This document shows, piece after piece, positions 32,070-38,243 of a stretch of DNA of 52,003 bases (position 1 is the stretch's first letter; each line of letters starts with the position of its first letter). Below the pieces are notes generated by a model, which did not search any database, was not told the origin of the DNA, and saw only the letters and a list, made by a program, of their open reading frames with translations. The stretch is from a virus. Made by a program: the position numbers and the translations under genes. The stretch spans positions 1-52,003 of IMG/VR virus record IMGVR_UViG_3300032163_000019; one strand, written 5' to 3'.

Positions 32070-32302
32070 ACACAAAAAACCTGTTGATAGCCACTATCGC
32101 GGCCAGCCATCCGGAAGGAGGGCGCGTCAAAATCGTATGCCAGCGGGATGGAGACCGGCTCCGCTGGTACGGGGTGGAGGGCGCCGATCTCCAGGATACC
32201 GAGGTATCCGTGGCATTGGCCGCTGGAATCGAAGCCGCCAAGCTGGCTTGCCACGCGGCGTGGGGCGCACCCTGCTGGGAATTGCGGCCAAACTGGAGAT
32301 AA
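32066..32302 (+). CDS. Hypothetical accessory protein
   Basis: A 78-residue protein beginning MNTKNLLIATIAASHPEGGR. AAGGAGGGG is upstream, inside the previous gene. The C-terminal half is an Ala-rich helix (EVSVALAAGIEAAKLACHAA). Codon choice (GCC, CTC, CTG) is richer in G+C than in the core phage genes. Unassigned. Confidence 0.55.
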   Translation: MNTKNLLIATIAASHPEGGRVKIVCQRDGDRLRWYGVEGADLQDTEVSVALAAGIEAAKLACHAAWGAPCWELRPNWR

Positions 32303-32316
32303 TCAGGGCAAGTTGC

Positions 32317-32350
32317 CCACCCGGCCCGGCGATTTCCGGGAGTAATAAAA
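32317..32350 (+). repeat. Cassette hairpin element, copy 2
   Basis: CCCGG-CGATTT-CCGGG and AGTAATAAAAAACAT, placed between the stop at 32302 and the ribosome binding site of the gene at 32371. Confidence 0.8.
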
Positions 32351-32370
32351 AACATAAAGAGGAGGAGGAT

Positions 32371-32628
32371 ATGGACACGACGACGAAAACGAACCGCGCC
32401 TATATAACGCGGGGACTGGGCAACGGTACTGTCTTTGACCAGCGCGTTTTTGGAACGCATAAAAACGCCGTGACGTATGTCGCCCATGTGCGGGCGGAAA
32501 CATGCCAATGCAATAGCGTGGTGGAGGGGCCGGATAGCATCGGCTGCCAACACGTGGGAGTGCACGCTCTGGTTTTCACGTCAAAAATATCCCGGAAACG
32601 GGGCGTGATTTTTGCGGGCGCGTTTTGA
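32371..32628 (+). CDS. Hypothetical accessory protein
   Basis: An 85-residue protein with GAGGAGGA upstream of ATG. Residues include TCQCNSVVEGPDSIGCQHVG (Cys/His pattern C-x-C...C-x-H), which may bind metal. The C-terminus is basic and hydrophobic (SKISRKRGVIFAGAF). Preceded by the hairpin element. Unassigned. Confidence 0.6.
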   Translation: MDTTTKTNRAYITRGLGNGTVFDQRVFGTHKNAVTYVAHVRAETCQCNSVVEGPDSIGCQHVGVHALVFTSKISRKRGVIFAGAF

Positions 32629-32696
32629 TTAAAACTATGAAAAGCGGGGAAAAAACATGTTAGACAAAAAACACAGTCTAAAAGGAAGGGAAAATC

Positions 32697-33158
32697 ATGG
32701 GATGGGAATCGATCACCGCAACATGCGGCCACAGATATAATGAGCAGATGTACGGGCCGCATAAAGGCCGGGATAGCCGGGTGAAGTGGCTCTCCGAGCG
32801 GATATGCCCTGACTGCCTGGCGGCGGAGCGGGCCAGTGAGGCCGCTAAAGCAGGCGAGCGGGCAAAATCGTCCGGCCTGCCGGCCCTCACCGGCTCCCCA
32901 AAACAAATCGTTTGGGCGGAGCAGATCCGCCAGACGGCCCTCCCGCGGATCGCCGAAGCCCTGGCCCAGGCGCGAAGCAGAATCAAAGCCGGACTCAATG
33001 CGGAGCAGGCCACGCGGGCGGACCGCTACTTGGAGATAATCGAGGGTATGGGCGGTAACGCCTCCGCCGTCTGGTGGATCGATCACCGCAATTACCTCCA
33101 GTCCGCCACGATCCAAGCGGACGCCCAAGCCGCCCTCAAAACGGAGCTGGGGTTATGA
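32697..33158 (+). CDS. Zinc-binding hypothetical protein
   Basis: A 153-residue protein. CGHRYNEQ near residue 10 and ICPDCLAAERA near residue 37 form a CxH...CxxC zinc site. SGLPALTGSPKQIVWAEQIR is a pattern seen in phage and plasmid proteins of unknown role. The middle is an Ala/Arg-rich helix (RIAEALAQARSRIKAGLNAE). AAGGAAGGG precedes the ATG. G+C is clearly higher than in the core genes, which suggests recent acquisition. Upstream, 32656-32690 carries a remnant similar to the start of the gene at 33723. Confidence 0.65.
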   Translation: MGWESITATCGHRYNEQMYGPHKGRDSRVKWLSERICPDCLAAERASEAAKAGERAKSSGLPALTGSPKQIVWAEQIRQTALPRIAEALAQARSRIKAGLNAEQATRADRYLEIIEGMGGNASAVWWIDHRNYLQSATIQADAQAALKTELGL

Positions 33159-33213
33159 AGGGCATCCACACTACAAAAACACAAACAGGAACTGAAAAAC
33201 AAGGAGAAAAACC

Positions 33214-33411
33214 GTGGACACGGCAATAGATTGGGCGGCCTGGACGGCGGCCAAGGCGTTGAGGTTGAGGCGGGCGGCGGAACGGGCGGCGGGATCGGCG
33301 GCGGAGGCGATGGCGAGGGCGGAGCAGGCGGAACGGGCGGCGGAACGGGCGGCGGCCAGGGCGCGAGGGGAAATCGTGGACTGGGATTATTGGCAAAACG
33401 AGGAGGACTAG
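33214..33411 (+). CDS. Alanine-rich helical protein, family member
   Basis: A 65-residue protein with a GTG start, AAGGAG 6 nt upstream. MDTAIDWAAWTAAKALRLRR and ERAAGSAAEAMARAEQAER form one long amphipathic Ala/Arg/Glu helix that ends in acidic IVDWDYWQNEED. It belongs to the Ala-rich paralogous group of this region (33415, 33723, 35306, 35556, 37164). Composition, not alignment, supports the grouping. Confidence 0.6.
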   Translation: MDTAIDWAAWTAAKALRLRRAAERAAGSAAEAMARAEQAERAAERAAARARGEIVDWDYWQNEED

Positions 33412-33414
33412 ATT

Positions 33415-33657
33415 ATGGCCGACGATGATGAGGATACTAACTACAACGATAAGCTGAGTGTTTTGGACGACGCGGAAACAGCCTTTGCTACGGCCCTGGC
33501 CGCGGCGGAATTAGCGAACGCCCAGGAAGCGCCGCGTGAAATACAAATAGGACTGTGGCGAAACGCCCGCCAAGCCAGGAAACTGGCGGAGGATGCGGCA
33601 TGGAGTTGTTTTTTGGATGTGGAAAAAGCCGCGGGCCGATGCAACAACGGGCGGTAA
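33415..33657 (+). CDS. Alanine-rich helical protein, family member
   Basis: An 80-residue protein; AGGAGG about 8 nt before ATG and 3 nt after the previous stop. The acidic start (MADDDEDTNYNDKLSVLDDA) leads into an Ala-rich helix (ETAFATALAAAELANAQEAP, RNARQARKLAEDAAW). The W-containing AEDAAW motif recurs in other members. The hairpin element follows its stop by about 6 nt. Confidence 0.6.
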   Translation: MADDDEDTNYNDKLSVLDDAETAFATALAAAELANAQEAPREIQIGLWRNARQARKLAEDAAWSCFLDVEKAAGRCNNGR

Positions 33658-33662
33658 TCGCT

Positions 33663-33699
33663 ACCCGGCCCGGCGGAAACCGGGAGTAATAAAAAACAT
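33663..33699 (+). repeat. Cassette hairpin element, copy 3
   Basis: CCCGG-CGGAAA-CCGGG and AGTAATAAAAAACATGAAAA, between the stop at 33657 and the gene at 33723. The most canonical copy. Confidence 0.85.
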
Positions 33700-33722
33700 G
33701 AAAAGGAAAAGTGAGGAAGAAA

Positions 33723-33959
33723 GTGTTAGACAAAGAACACAACCTAAAAATGCTAAATAAAGCGGCATACGACGCGGAGGACGCCGCGGAAGACGCCAGA
33801 TTAGCCGCGGAAGACGCACTTGACAAACTAAACCTGGCCAGGGCCACGTGGGAGGAAGCGGACCAAGCCTCGTGGGTGGCGGAGCGCGCCGCATGGGCCG
33901 CCAGAATGGGAGTGGAAAAAGCGGAAGACGCGGCTGAGGACGGCGAAAACCGAGAGTAA
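33723..33959 (+). CDS. Alanine-rich helical protein, family member
   Basis: A 78-residue protein. I place the start at GTG 33723, 5-8 nt after GAGGA. A GTG four codons earlier is possible. The sequence reads MLDKEHNLKMLNKAAYDAED, AAEDARLAAEDALDKL and ERAAWAARMGVEKAEDAAED, a long repeat of AAxDA/AAW heptads. The stop TAA lies inside a degenerate hairpin element and overlaps the next ATG by one base. Confidence 0.65.
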   Translation: MLDKEHNLKMLNKAAYDAEDAAEDARLAAEDALDKLNLARATWEEADQASWVAERAAWAARMGVEKAEDAAEDGENRE

Positions 33960-33972
33960 TGAAAAACATGAA
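33940..33972 (+). repeat. Degenerate cassette hairpin element, copy 4
   Basis: GACGGCGAAAACCGAGAGTAATGAAAAACATG keeps the order of the element (CGGCGAAAACCGAGAGTAAT), but the stem is weakened. It supplies the stop of the gene ending at 33959 and the start of the next. Confidence 0.6.
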
Positions 33973-34201
33973 AAAGAAAATAATAGTGGGAATTACCCCC
34001 GCCACCCCCACCGCTTGCTCTTGGTTAGGGTGGAAGGATGATTGCGTCATGGAGGATGATCGACGGGGTTCATATTGCCTGGCGTTTGGGGTCAGGCTGA
34101 AAAGGGAACGGGGCAAAACCTCCCGCCTCGCGGAGTGCGTCAAGGCGGAAACCGGGAGTAATAAAAATCATAAAAACAAGGAGGAAAACGATGGACACTG
34201 A
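33959..34201 (+). CDS. Hypothetical accessory protein, C-terminus read through a cassette element
   Basis: An 80-residue protein beginning MKNMKKKIIVGITPATPTAC. The core (residues about 18-60) is unrelated to the Ala-rich family and contains three Cys. The ending AETGSNKNHKNKEENDGH is the translation of the next hairpin element and ribosome binding site, and the stop lies 11 nt inside the following gene. It may be a small gene that lost its original stop. Confidence 0.5.
   Translation: MKNMKKKIIVGITPATPTACSWLGWKDDCVMEDDRRGSYCLAFGVRLKRERGKTSRLAECVKAETGSNKNHKNKEENDGH
34142..34178 (+). repeat. Degenerate cassette hairpin element, copy 5
   Basis: AAGGCGGAAACCGGGAGTAATAAAAATCAT; the left stem arm is changed while loop, right arm and tail are kept. 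It precedes the beta-helix gene at 34191. Confidence 0.7.
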
Positions 34202-34733
34202 GTTTGATTTCGACGACGGGAAGGGTCCTATCCCGGCTCACAAACATTCCAACGGAGGAGGCTGGGTTGCGGACACCGCGTCCGTGGCCGACACAGCGCA
34301 CGTCGGCCCGGATGCCTGGGTAAGCGAAAATGCCTGGGTGGGCGATAATGCCCGCGTGACGGAAAATGCCCGCGTGGGCGGAACTGCCCGCGTGTATGGC
34401 CAATCGATAGTGAGCGGAAATGCCTGGGTGGGCGATAATGCCCGCGTGACGGAAAATGCCCGCGTGGGCGGAAATGCCTGGGTAAGCGAAAATGCCTGGG
34501 TGACGGAAAATGCCCGCGTGGGCGGAAATGCCTGGGTAAGCGAAAATGCCTGGGTGACGGAAAATGCCTGGGTGGGCGATAATGCCCGCGTGAGCGGAAA
34601 TGCCCGCGTGTATGGCCAGTCGATAGTGAGCGGAAATGCCCGCGTGTATGGCCAGTCGATAGTGAGCGGAAATGCGCGGATAAGCGGGGAGGCCCGCGTG
34701 TATGGAGATATGGAGGAAACGGGACGATTATGA
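34191..34733 (+). CDS. Hexapeptide-repeat (left-handed beta-helix) protein
   Basis: A 180-residue protein with AAGGAGG upstream. The N-terminal module (EFDFDDGKGPIPAHKHSNGG, GWVADTASVADTAHVGPDAW) is nearly the same as in the genes at 23368, 35975 and 36802. The remainder is hexapeptide repeats (VSENAWVGDNARVTENARVG). Some DNA blocks with GTGTATGGCCAATCGATAGT are identical to the gene at 23368. It ends before GGAGGGGG of the next gene. LbH folds occur in acyltransferases and carbonic anhydrases, but no active-site residue is visible, so it is probably a structural or binding scaffold. Confidence 0.75.
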   Translation: MDTEFDFDDGKGPIPAHKHSNGGGWVADTASVADTAHVGPDAWVSENAWVGDNARVTENARVGGTARVYGQSIVSGNAWVGDNARVTENARVGGNAWVSENAWVTENARVGGNAWVSENAWVTENAWVGDNARVSGNARVYGQSIVSGNARVYGQSIVSGNARISGEARVYGDMEETGRL

Positions 34734-34755
34734 ACGGGGAGGAGGGGGAACGCGC

Positions 34756-35019
34756 ATGAAAAAAAGAACGGTAATAAAAATCATTACGGCGAGACAACGA
34801 CTCATCTGGAACATGGCGTGTGAAAAAGCCGAACACGCTATGCAAGAACTCCAAAAACTAATGACTATTATACACTGGGGAACTCGGCGTAAAATAATCA
34901 TCAGACCCCTGGGCCGAACGATTATTGATGATTTTTTGGAACGCGATCTCGCGCGGGACGATAATTATGCGGCCCTGTTCGCATTTATGATCCGCCAAAA
35001 CAGAGTTACAAGGGGATAA
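34756..35019 (+). CDS. Small basic hypothetical protein
   Basis: An 87-residue protein with GGAGGGGG about 7 nt before the ATG. MKKRTVIKIITARQRLIWNM, then a helical segment and RRKIIIRPLGRTIIDDFLER, give a strongly basic protein. No family recognised. It is 2 nt ahead of the next gene. Confidence 0.6.
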   Translation: MKKRTVIKIITARQRLIWNMACEKAEHAMQELQKLMTIIHWGTRRKIIIRPLGRTIIDDFLERDLARDDNYAALFAFMIRQNRVTRG

Positions 35020-35021
35020 TT

Positions 35022-35237
35022 ATGTTTATGTATCACCAACACAGGGCGCTCTCCAGTAGAGTGCTCGCCGTACAATTATTGCATCCAGACGGGTATTGGA
35101 CGGCGTACATCGACGCCGTCGAAGGGCTTAATCACCGCGTCGAGGCCCACGAAGTAGCCAGGACGGGTACAAAACTTTCCATGACATTGGCTTGCGTGGT
35201 GTTCCCCGGTTTTGATCGGTCACTTTACCAAGGGTAA
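35022..35237 (+). CDS. Small hypothetical protein
   Basis: A 71-residue protein, AAGGGG before the ATG. MFMYHQHRALSSRVLAVQLL and WTAYIDAVEGLNHRVEAHEV suggest a small alpha/beta fold. The next hairpin element begins about 13 nt after its stop. Unassigned. Confidence 0.6.
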   Translation: MFMYHQHRALSSRVLAVQLLHPDGYWTAYIDAVEGLNHRVEAHEVARTGTKLSMTLACVVFPGFDRSLYQG

Positions 35238-35250
35238 ATAAACGGTACAG

Positions 35251-35284
35251 CCCGGCCCAGCGGAAACCGGGAGTAATAAAAACC
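35251..35284 (+). repeat. Cassette hairpin element, copy 6
   Basis: CCCGGCCCAG-CGGAAA-CCGGG and AGTAATAAAAACCATGAAAA; the stem has one A-C mismatch. It precedes the gene at 35306. Confidence 0.75.
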
Positions 35285-35305
35285 ATGAAAACAAGGAGGA
35301 AAACG

Positions 35306-35503
35306 ATGGACACGAAGATTAAGATAAGTAAAGAAAAAATATTAGCGGCGCTAAACGACGCTCGCATGGCATATCGCGTGGCCAAGAGTGCCGCGGAAGC
35401 GGCGAAACAAGCGGCTTGGGAGGCGGAGGACGCTGCGTGGAAGGCGGAGGTAACAGTTTGGGAACAGGAGCGAACGCTCCTGGGAGCGGAGCGAAAATTA
35501 TGA
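35306..35503 (+). CDS. Alanine-rich helical protein, family member
   Basis: A 65-residue protein; AAGGAGG 7 nt upstream of ATG 35306. MDTKIKISKEKILAALNDAR, then VAKSAAEAAKQAAWEAED and AAWKAEVTVWEQER form one helix with AAW(E/K)AE repeats. A hairpin-like sequence GAGCGAACGCTCC lies near its end. It belongs to the Ala-rich group. Confidence 0.65.
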   Translation: MDTKIKISKEKILAALNDARMAYRVAKSAAEAAKQAAWEAEDAAWKAEVTVWEQERTLLGAERKL

Positions 35504-35510
35504 TAACGAC

Positions 35511-35540
35511 GGCCCGGCGATATCCGGGAGTAATAAAAAT
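35511..35540 (+). repeat. Cassette hairpin element, copy 7
   Basis: CCCGG-CGATAT-CCGGG and AGTAATAAAAAT, 8 nt after the stop of the gene at 35306 and directly before GGAGG of the next. Confidence 0.85.
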
Positions 35541-35555
35541 ATGGAGGACGGAAAA

Positions 35556-35903
35556 ATGGAAATGAAACAGATAGTGCTGAACGCCATGGGCTGGCCCCAA
35601 TATGAGGGCACCCTGAACCTCTATCGAGCGGCGGCGGATAACCTCGACGCCGCGAATAGCGCATGTGGCGGATATCACCGGGTGGAGGCGGAGGAGGCGA
35701 AGGAGGCATACGATGACGTGGCGCGAGTGGCCAAGCTTTTCCCCGGCGCGGCGGCTTATGCGCAGGCAAGATCATTCCGCGCCGCCGCGAATGCGCTTAG
35801 ATCAGCGGCTGGGTTGCGGGCCATGGAGCGGATCGAGGCCGGAGAAGACCCAGCTTTGGTGGTAGTGGAGATGAAAAGGGAGTGGAGGGCGGCGGCGGAA
35901 TAG
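35556..35903 (+). CDS. Alanine-rich hypothetical protein
   Basis: A 115-residue protein; ATG 35556 has GGAGG 8 nt upstream. MEMKQIVLNAMGWPQYEGTL is followed by helices rich in Ala (NLDAANSACGGYHRVEAEEA, RAAANALRSAAGLRAMERIE). It is more complex than the short Ala-rich proteins and may have a defined helical-bundle fold. High G+C. Element copy 8 follows. Confidence 0.6.
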   Translation: MEMKQIVLNAMGWPQYEGTLNLYRAAADNLDAANSACGGYHRVEAEEAKEAYDDVARVAKLFPGAAAYAQARSFRAAANALRSAAGLRAMERIEAGEDPALVVVEMKREWRAAAE

Positions 35904-35916
35904 GGGCGGTAACGCC

Positions 35917-35954
35917 CACCCGGCCCGGCGGATTCCGGGAGTAAGAAAAAACAT
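35917..35954 (+). repeat. Cassette hairpin element, copy 8
   Basis: CCCGG-CGGATT-CCGGG and AGTAAGAAAAAACATGAAAA, between the stop at 35903 and the beta-helix gene at 35975. Confidence 0.85.
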
Positions 35955-35974
35955 GAAAACAAGGAGGAAAAACC

Positions 35975-36490
35975 ATGAACACAGTTGAGTTTGATTTCGA
36001 GGACGGAAATGGGCCCGTCCCGGCCCACAGACACTGCAATGGCGGAGGCTGGGTGGCCGACTCCGCGTCCGTGGCCGCTACCGCATACGTCGGCCCGGAG
36101 GCTCGCGTCTACGGGAGGGCGGTAGTGCGCGATCACGCGAGCGTGGACGATCACGCGATCGTGTGCGATCAGGCGCTCGTGTGCGATCAGGTGCTCGTGT
36201 GCGATCAGGCGCTCGTGGGCGATCACGCGATCGTGCGCGGAAATGCGATCGTGGGCGGTCAGGCGCTCGTGCGCGAAAATGCGATCGTGTGCGATCAGGC
36301 GATCGTGGGCGATCACGCGATCGTGTGCGATCAGGCGGTAGTGCGCGATCACGCGATCGTGGGCGATCAGGCGCTCGTGTGCGATCAGGCGATCATGCGC
36401 GGCCGCGCGGTAGTAGGCGGGGACTCGCAATTGAGCGAGTGGGATATAGCCGGCGGCAACCACCCCTCGATCATGGGAGAAAATAAATGA
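35975..36490 (+). CDS. Hexapeptide-repeat (left-handed beta-helix) protein
   Basis: A 171-residue protein with AAGGAGG upstream. The N-terminal module is conserved (EFDFEDGNGPVPAHRHCNGG, GWVADSASVAATAYVGPEAR). The repeats differ from the other members: DHAIVCDQALVCDQ-type hexads, coded by 18-bp units with CGATCACGCGATCGTG. The stretch 36127-36410 contains about 20 GATC sites. The end (GGDSQLSEWDIAGGNHPSIM) is non-repetitive. Predicted fold is a left-handed beta-helix. Role unknown. Confidence 0.72.
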   Translation: MNTVEFDFEDGNGPVPAHRHCNGGGWVADSASVAATAYVGPEARVYGRAVVRDHASVDDHAIVCDQALVCDQVLVCDQALVGDHAIVRGNAIVGGQALVRENAIVCDQAIVGDHAIVCDQAVVRDHAIVGDQALVCDQAIMRGRAVVGGDSQLSEWDIAGGNHPSIMGENK

Positions 36491-36678
36491 TATCGCCGGA
36501 GCCGGTTTGCAATGGCGGCGCCCGCCCCTTGGGGACGTGGCTGAAAAGCGACGGCGCTTGCGGCCATCGTGAAAGCGGGCCGGTTCCGGTGATTTATAAA
36601 AAGGAAGACCGGCTGGCCGCCCTCTCACGCCGGTTTTCTTTGCGGGCCGGGCGGGTCCTCACCGTCCGGCCTTTTTAA
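36487..36678 (+). CDS. Small hypothetical protein ending in a terminator
   Basis: A 63-residue frame overlapping the previous stop (ATGA), with GGGAG nearby. MISPEPVCNGGARPLGTWLK, later SRRFSLRAGRVLTVRPF. The last codons form an intrinsic terminator (36647-36676), and the stop is within its T-run. It may be a real short gene or just terminator-proximal sequence. Low confidence. Confidence 0.35.
   Translation: MISPEPVCNGGARPLGTWLKSDGACGHRESGPVPVIYKKEDRLAALSRRFSLRAGRVLTVRPF
36647..36676 (+). terminator. Rho-independent terminator inside the accessory region
   Basis: Stem CCGGGCGG / CCGTCCGG (one G-U pair), 7-nt loop, then CCTTTTT. It should end transcription of the cassettes upstream. Genes after it would then need their own promoter or read-through. 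Confidence 0.7.
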
Positions 36679-36693
36679 CCGCAAAGGATCGGT

Positions 36694-36780
36694 ATGAAAA
36701 TCATAATTATCAGGATCAAATGTAGCGCCAAAGATTGGCGCCGGGCGTGGCTGGCCGCCGTGGCCCGGCTGAACAACTAA
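36694..36780 (+). CDS. Very small basic protein
   Basis: A 28-residue frame, AAAGGA 5 nt before ATG: MKIIIIRIKCSAKDWRRAWL, then AAVARLNN. It ends exactly before the AACAAGGAGG of the next gene. Basic and partly hydrophobic. It resembles a leader peptide or an amphipathic small protein. Confidence 0.4.
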   Translation: MKIIIIRIKCSAKDWRRAWLAAVARLNN

Positions 36781-36801
36781 AACAAGGAGGAAAAACTATC
36801 T

Positions 36802-37122
36802 ATGAACACAACTGAATTTGATTTCAAGGATGGGCAAGGCCCAGTCCCGGCTCACAAACATCCCAGAGGGGGTGGGTGGGTAGCCAATACTGCATATGTG
36901 GCCGATACTGTGTATATCGGACCAGATGCGCGTGTTTTCGACAAGGCATTTGTATGCGGAAATGCGCGGATAAGCGGGGAGGCCCGCGTGTGCGGCCAAG
37001 CGGTAGTGAGCGGATATGCAATCGTGCTTGGGACTGCAATCGTTGGTGGGACCGCGGAAGTTGCTGAGAATGCCCGCGTGGGCGAAGACACCCGCATAGG
37101 CGACGGGAGGGTCATAGAATAG
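36802..37122 (+). CDS. Hexapeptide-repeat (left-handed beta-helix) protein, short
   Basis: A 106-residue member of the family with the same N-terminal module (EFDFKDGQGPVPAHKHPRGG, GWVANTAYVADTVYIGPDAR). It has only about eight hexapeptide turns and lacks the nearly identical tandem units of the others, so it may be the ancestral or least amplified form. DNA AATGCGCGGATAAGCGGGGA is shared with the genes at 23368 and 34191. AAGGAGG lies about 11 nt before the ATG. Confidence 0.72.
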   Translation: MNTTEFDFKDGQGPVPAHKHPRGGGWVANTAYVADTVYIGPDARVFDKAFVCGNARISGEARVCGQAVVSGYAIVLGTAIVGGTAEVAENARVGEDTRIGDGRVIE

Positions 37123-37163
37123 ACTATAACCACAAGTAAGAAAAATAAGAAAAAGGAAAAAGA

Positions 37164-37610
37164 ATGCCGGAAACTAGTACCTCGCTCGACGAGCGCTTGC
37201 GGCGCGCGAAAGAAAACGTTGTGGCAACAACGCACGCGGCCAGCGTCGCCAAGGAAACATTGATCCACTTAATGCGCGAAACGCAAAAAAAATACTGGAA
37301 GCTAAGGCTGGACGCAGGTTCAGCGTTCGCGGAAAAAAGTTACGAAGCGGCGCACGCGGCCATCGTCGCGCAAAAAATGGGGGAAAAGGATTGGGCGGCC
37401 GCGGAAGACGCCGCGCGTCAAGCGGCGTGGGATTTTGCGGAGGCCAAAGAAGAAGCTTGGTTAGCGATGGAAAAAGAAACGCTACAAATAGTTTGGGACA
37501 CGTGGGAAACAAACCACGAAACGGCAACCGCGCAAAACCATGACGACTCAGCCTACTGGCGCGACGCGGAAATCGAAAACAGGAAAACCGATGAACAAAA
37601 TGACAGATGA
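37164..37610 (+). CDS. Alanine-rich helical protein, long family member
   Basis: A 148-residue protein with AAAAGGAAAAAG before ATG. It reads MPETSTSLDERLRRAKENVV, followed by Ala/Glu-rich helices (YEAAHAAIVAQKMGEKDW, EDAARQAAWDFAEAKEEAW). It is the longest member of the Ala-rich group and probably a coiled coil throughout. A degenerate element tail (AAGTAAGAAAAATAAG) precedes it. The stop overlaps the next ATG. Confidence 0.65.
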   Translation: MPETSTSLDERLRRAKENVVATTHAASVAKETLIHLMRETQKKYWKLRLDAGSAFAEKSYEAAHAAIVAQKMGEKDWAAAEDAARQAAWDFAEAKEEAWLAMEKETLQIVWDTWETNHETATAQNHDDSAYWRDAEIENRKTDEQNDR

Positions 37611-37882
37611 TCGTTATGACAAACAGGAGTGATAAAAATAAGGAGGAGGGGAATACGGAGGCTTCATCTGTCGAGTCGGGAATAAAGGGGACAGCCTATG
37701 ATGAGCTTCGCGCCTTCGTTCTCTCCCTGACGGCGATCCAGTCTACAAGTATGATTGCCACTTGGATGGAGGAAATAGCCAGTAGCGAAAAAAAAGGACT
37801 GCATCTAAAATTTGAACACGGACACATTGTGTCCGAACCGGAAAACATAACGCATAACACAAACGAAAGGAACGTAAAATGA
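37607..37882 (+). CDS. Hypothetical accessory protein
   Basis: A 91-residue protein beginning MIVMTNRSDKNKEEGNTEAS. The RSDKNKEE segment is the translation of a degenerate cassette element (AGGAGTGATAAAAATAAGGAGG), so the true start could lie downstream. Then follows a helical core (YDELRAFVLSLTAIQSTSMI). ATGA overlaps on both sides. Unassigned. Confidence 0.5.
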   Translation: MIVMTNRSDKNKEEGNTEASSVESGIKGTAYDELRAFVLSLTAIQSTSMIATWMEEIASSEKKGLHLKFEHGHIVSEPENITHNTNERNVK

Positions 37883-38211
37883 AAACAGTATTATTTTTTC
37901 AAGGCGCCGTGGCGGGATTCCGGACGTGGCTGGAACGGAGCCGCGTCGTCGCGACGTTTGATATTCCTGGAGATTTTGAATGTCATTTTAGACACGCGGG
38001 TCCTTGCCCATTTCTGAAATGTGGGTCAAATATTAACGGGGGAAGATGTGTTATATTCAAGGAGGTAATTTTAATACCGCAAGACGTTAGCTCTGAAGAC
38101 GAGGACGCGGATGATGAAGATTACATCAATACATGGTACGCAAAAGACGCCCGATGTTCCCGCGCATTCGGATTACGCGGGGCCCAGGTTTTTTTGTCGG
38201 TAAAAAAATAA
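37879..38211 (+). CDS. Hypothetical Cys-containing protein
   Basis: A 110-residue protein, AAAGGA before ATG. FECHFRHAGPCPFLKCGSNI provides three Cys and His, perhaps a zinc site. An acidic stretch follows (SSEDEDADDEDY). It is the last gene before the 700-nt control region. No family recognised. Confidence 0.6.
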   Translation: MKTVLFFQGAVAGFRTWLERSRVVATFDIPGDFECHFRHAGPCPFLKCGSNINGGRCVIFKEVILIPQDVSSEDEDADDEDYINTWYAKDARCSRAFGLRGAQVFLSVKK

Positions 38212-38234
38212 CTTATGCTACGCTACGCCATGTA

Positions 38235-38243
38235 TGCTATAAT
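38235..38243 (+). promoter_or_regulatory. Extended -10 promoter
   Basis: TGCTATAAT (TG-N-TATAAT) 24 nt after the accessory operon ends. No clear -35. Would give a leader of about 650 nt before the portal gene. Confidence 0.4.

Noticed and set aside
33231-33428. Gly-rich alternative frame over the Ala-rich gene
   Set aside because: The Ala-rich frame has a proper ribosome binding site and family members. The Gly-rich one is a frame shadow of G+C-rich repeats.
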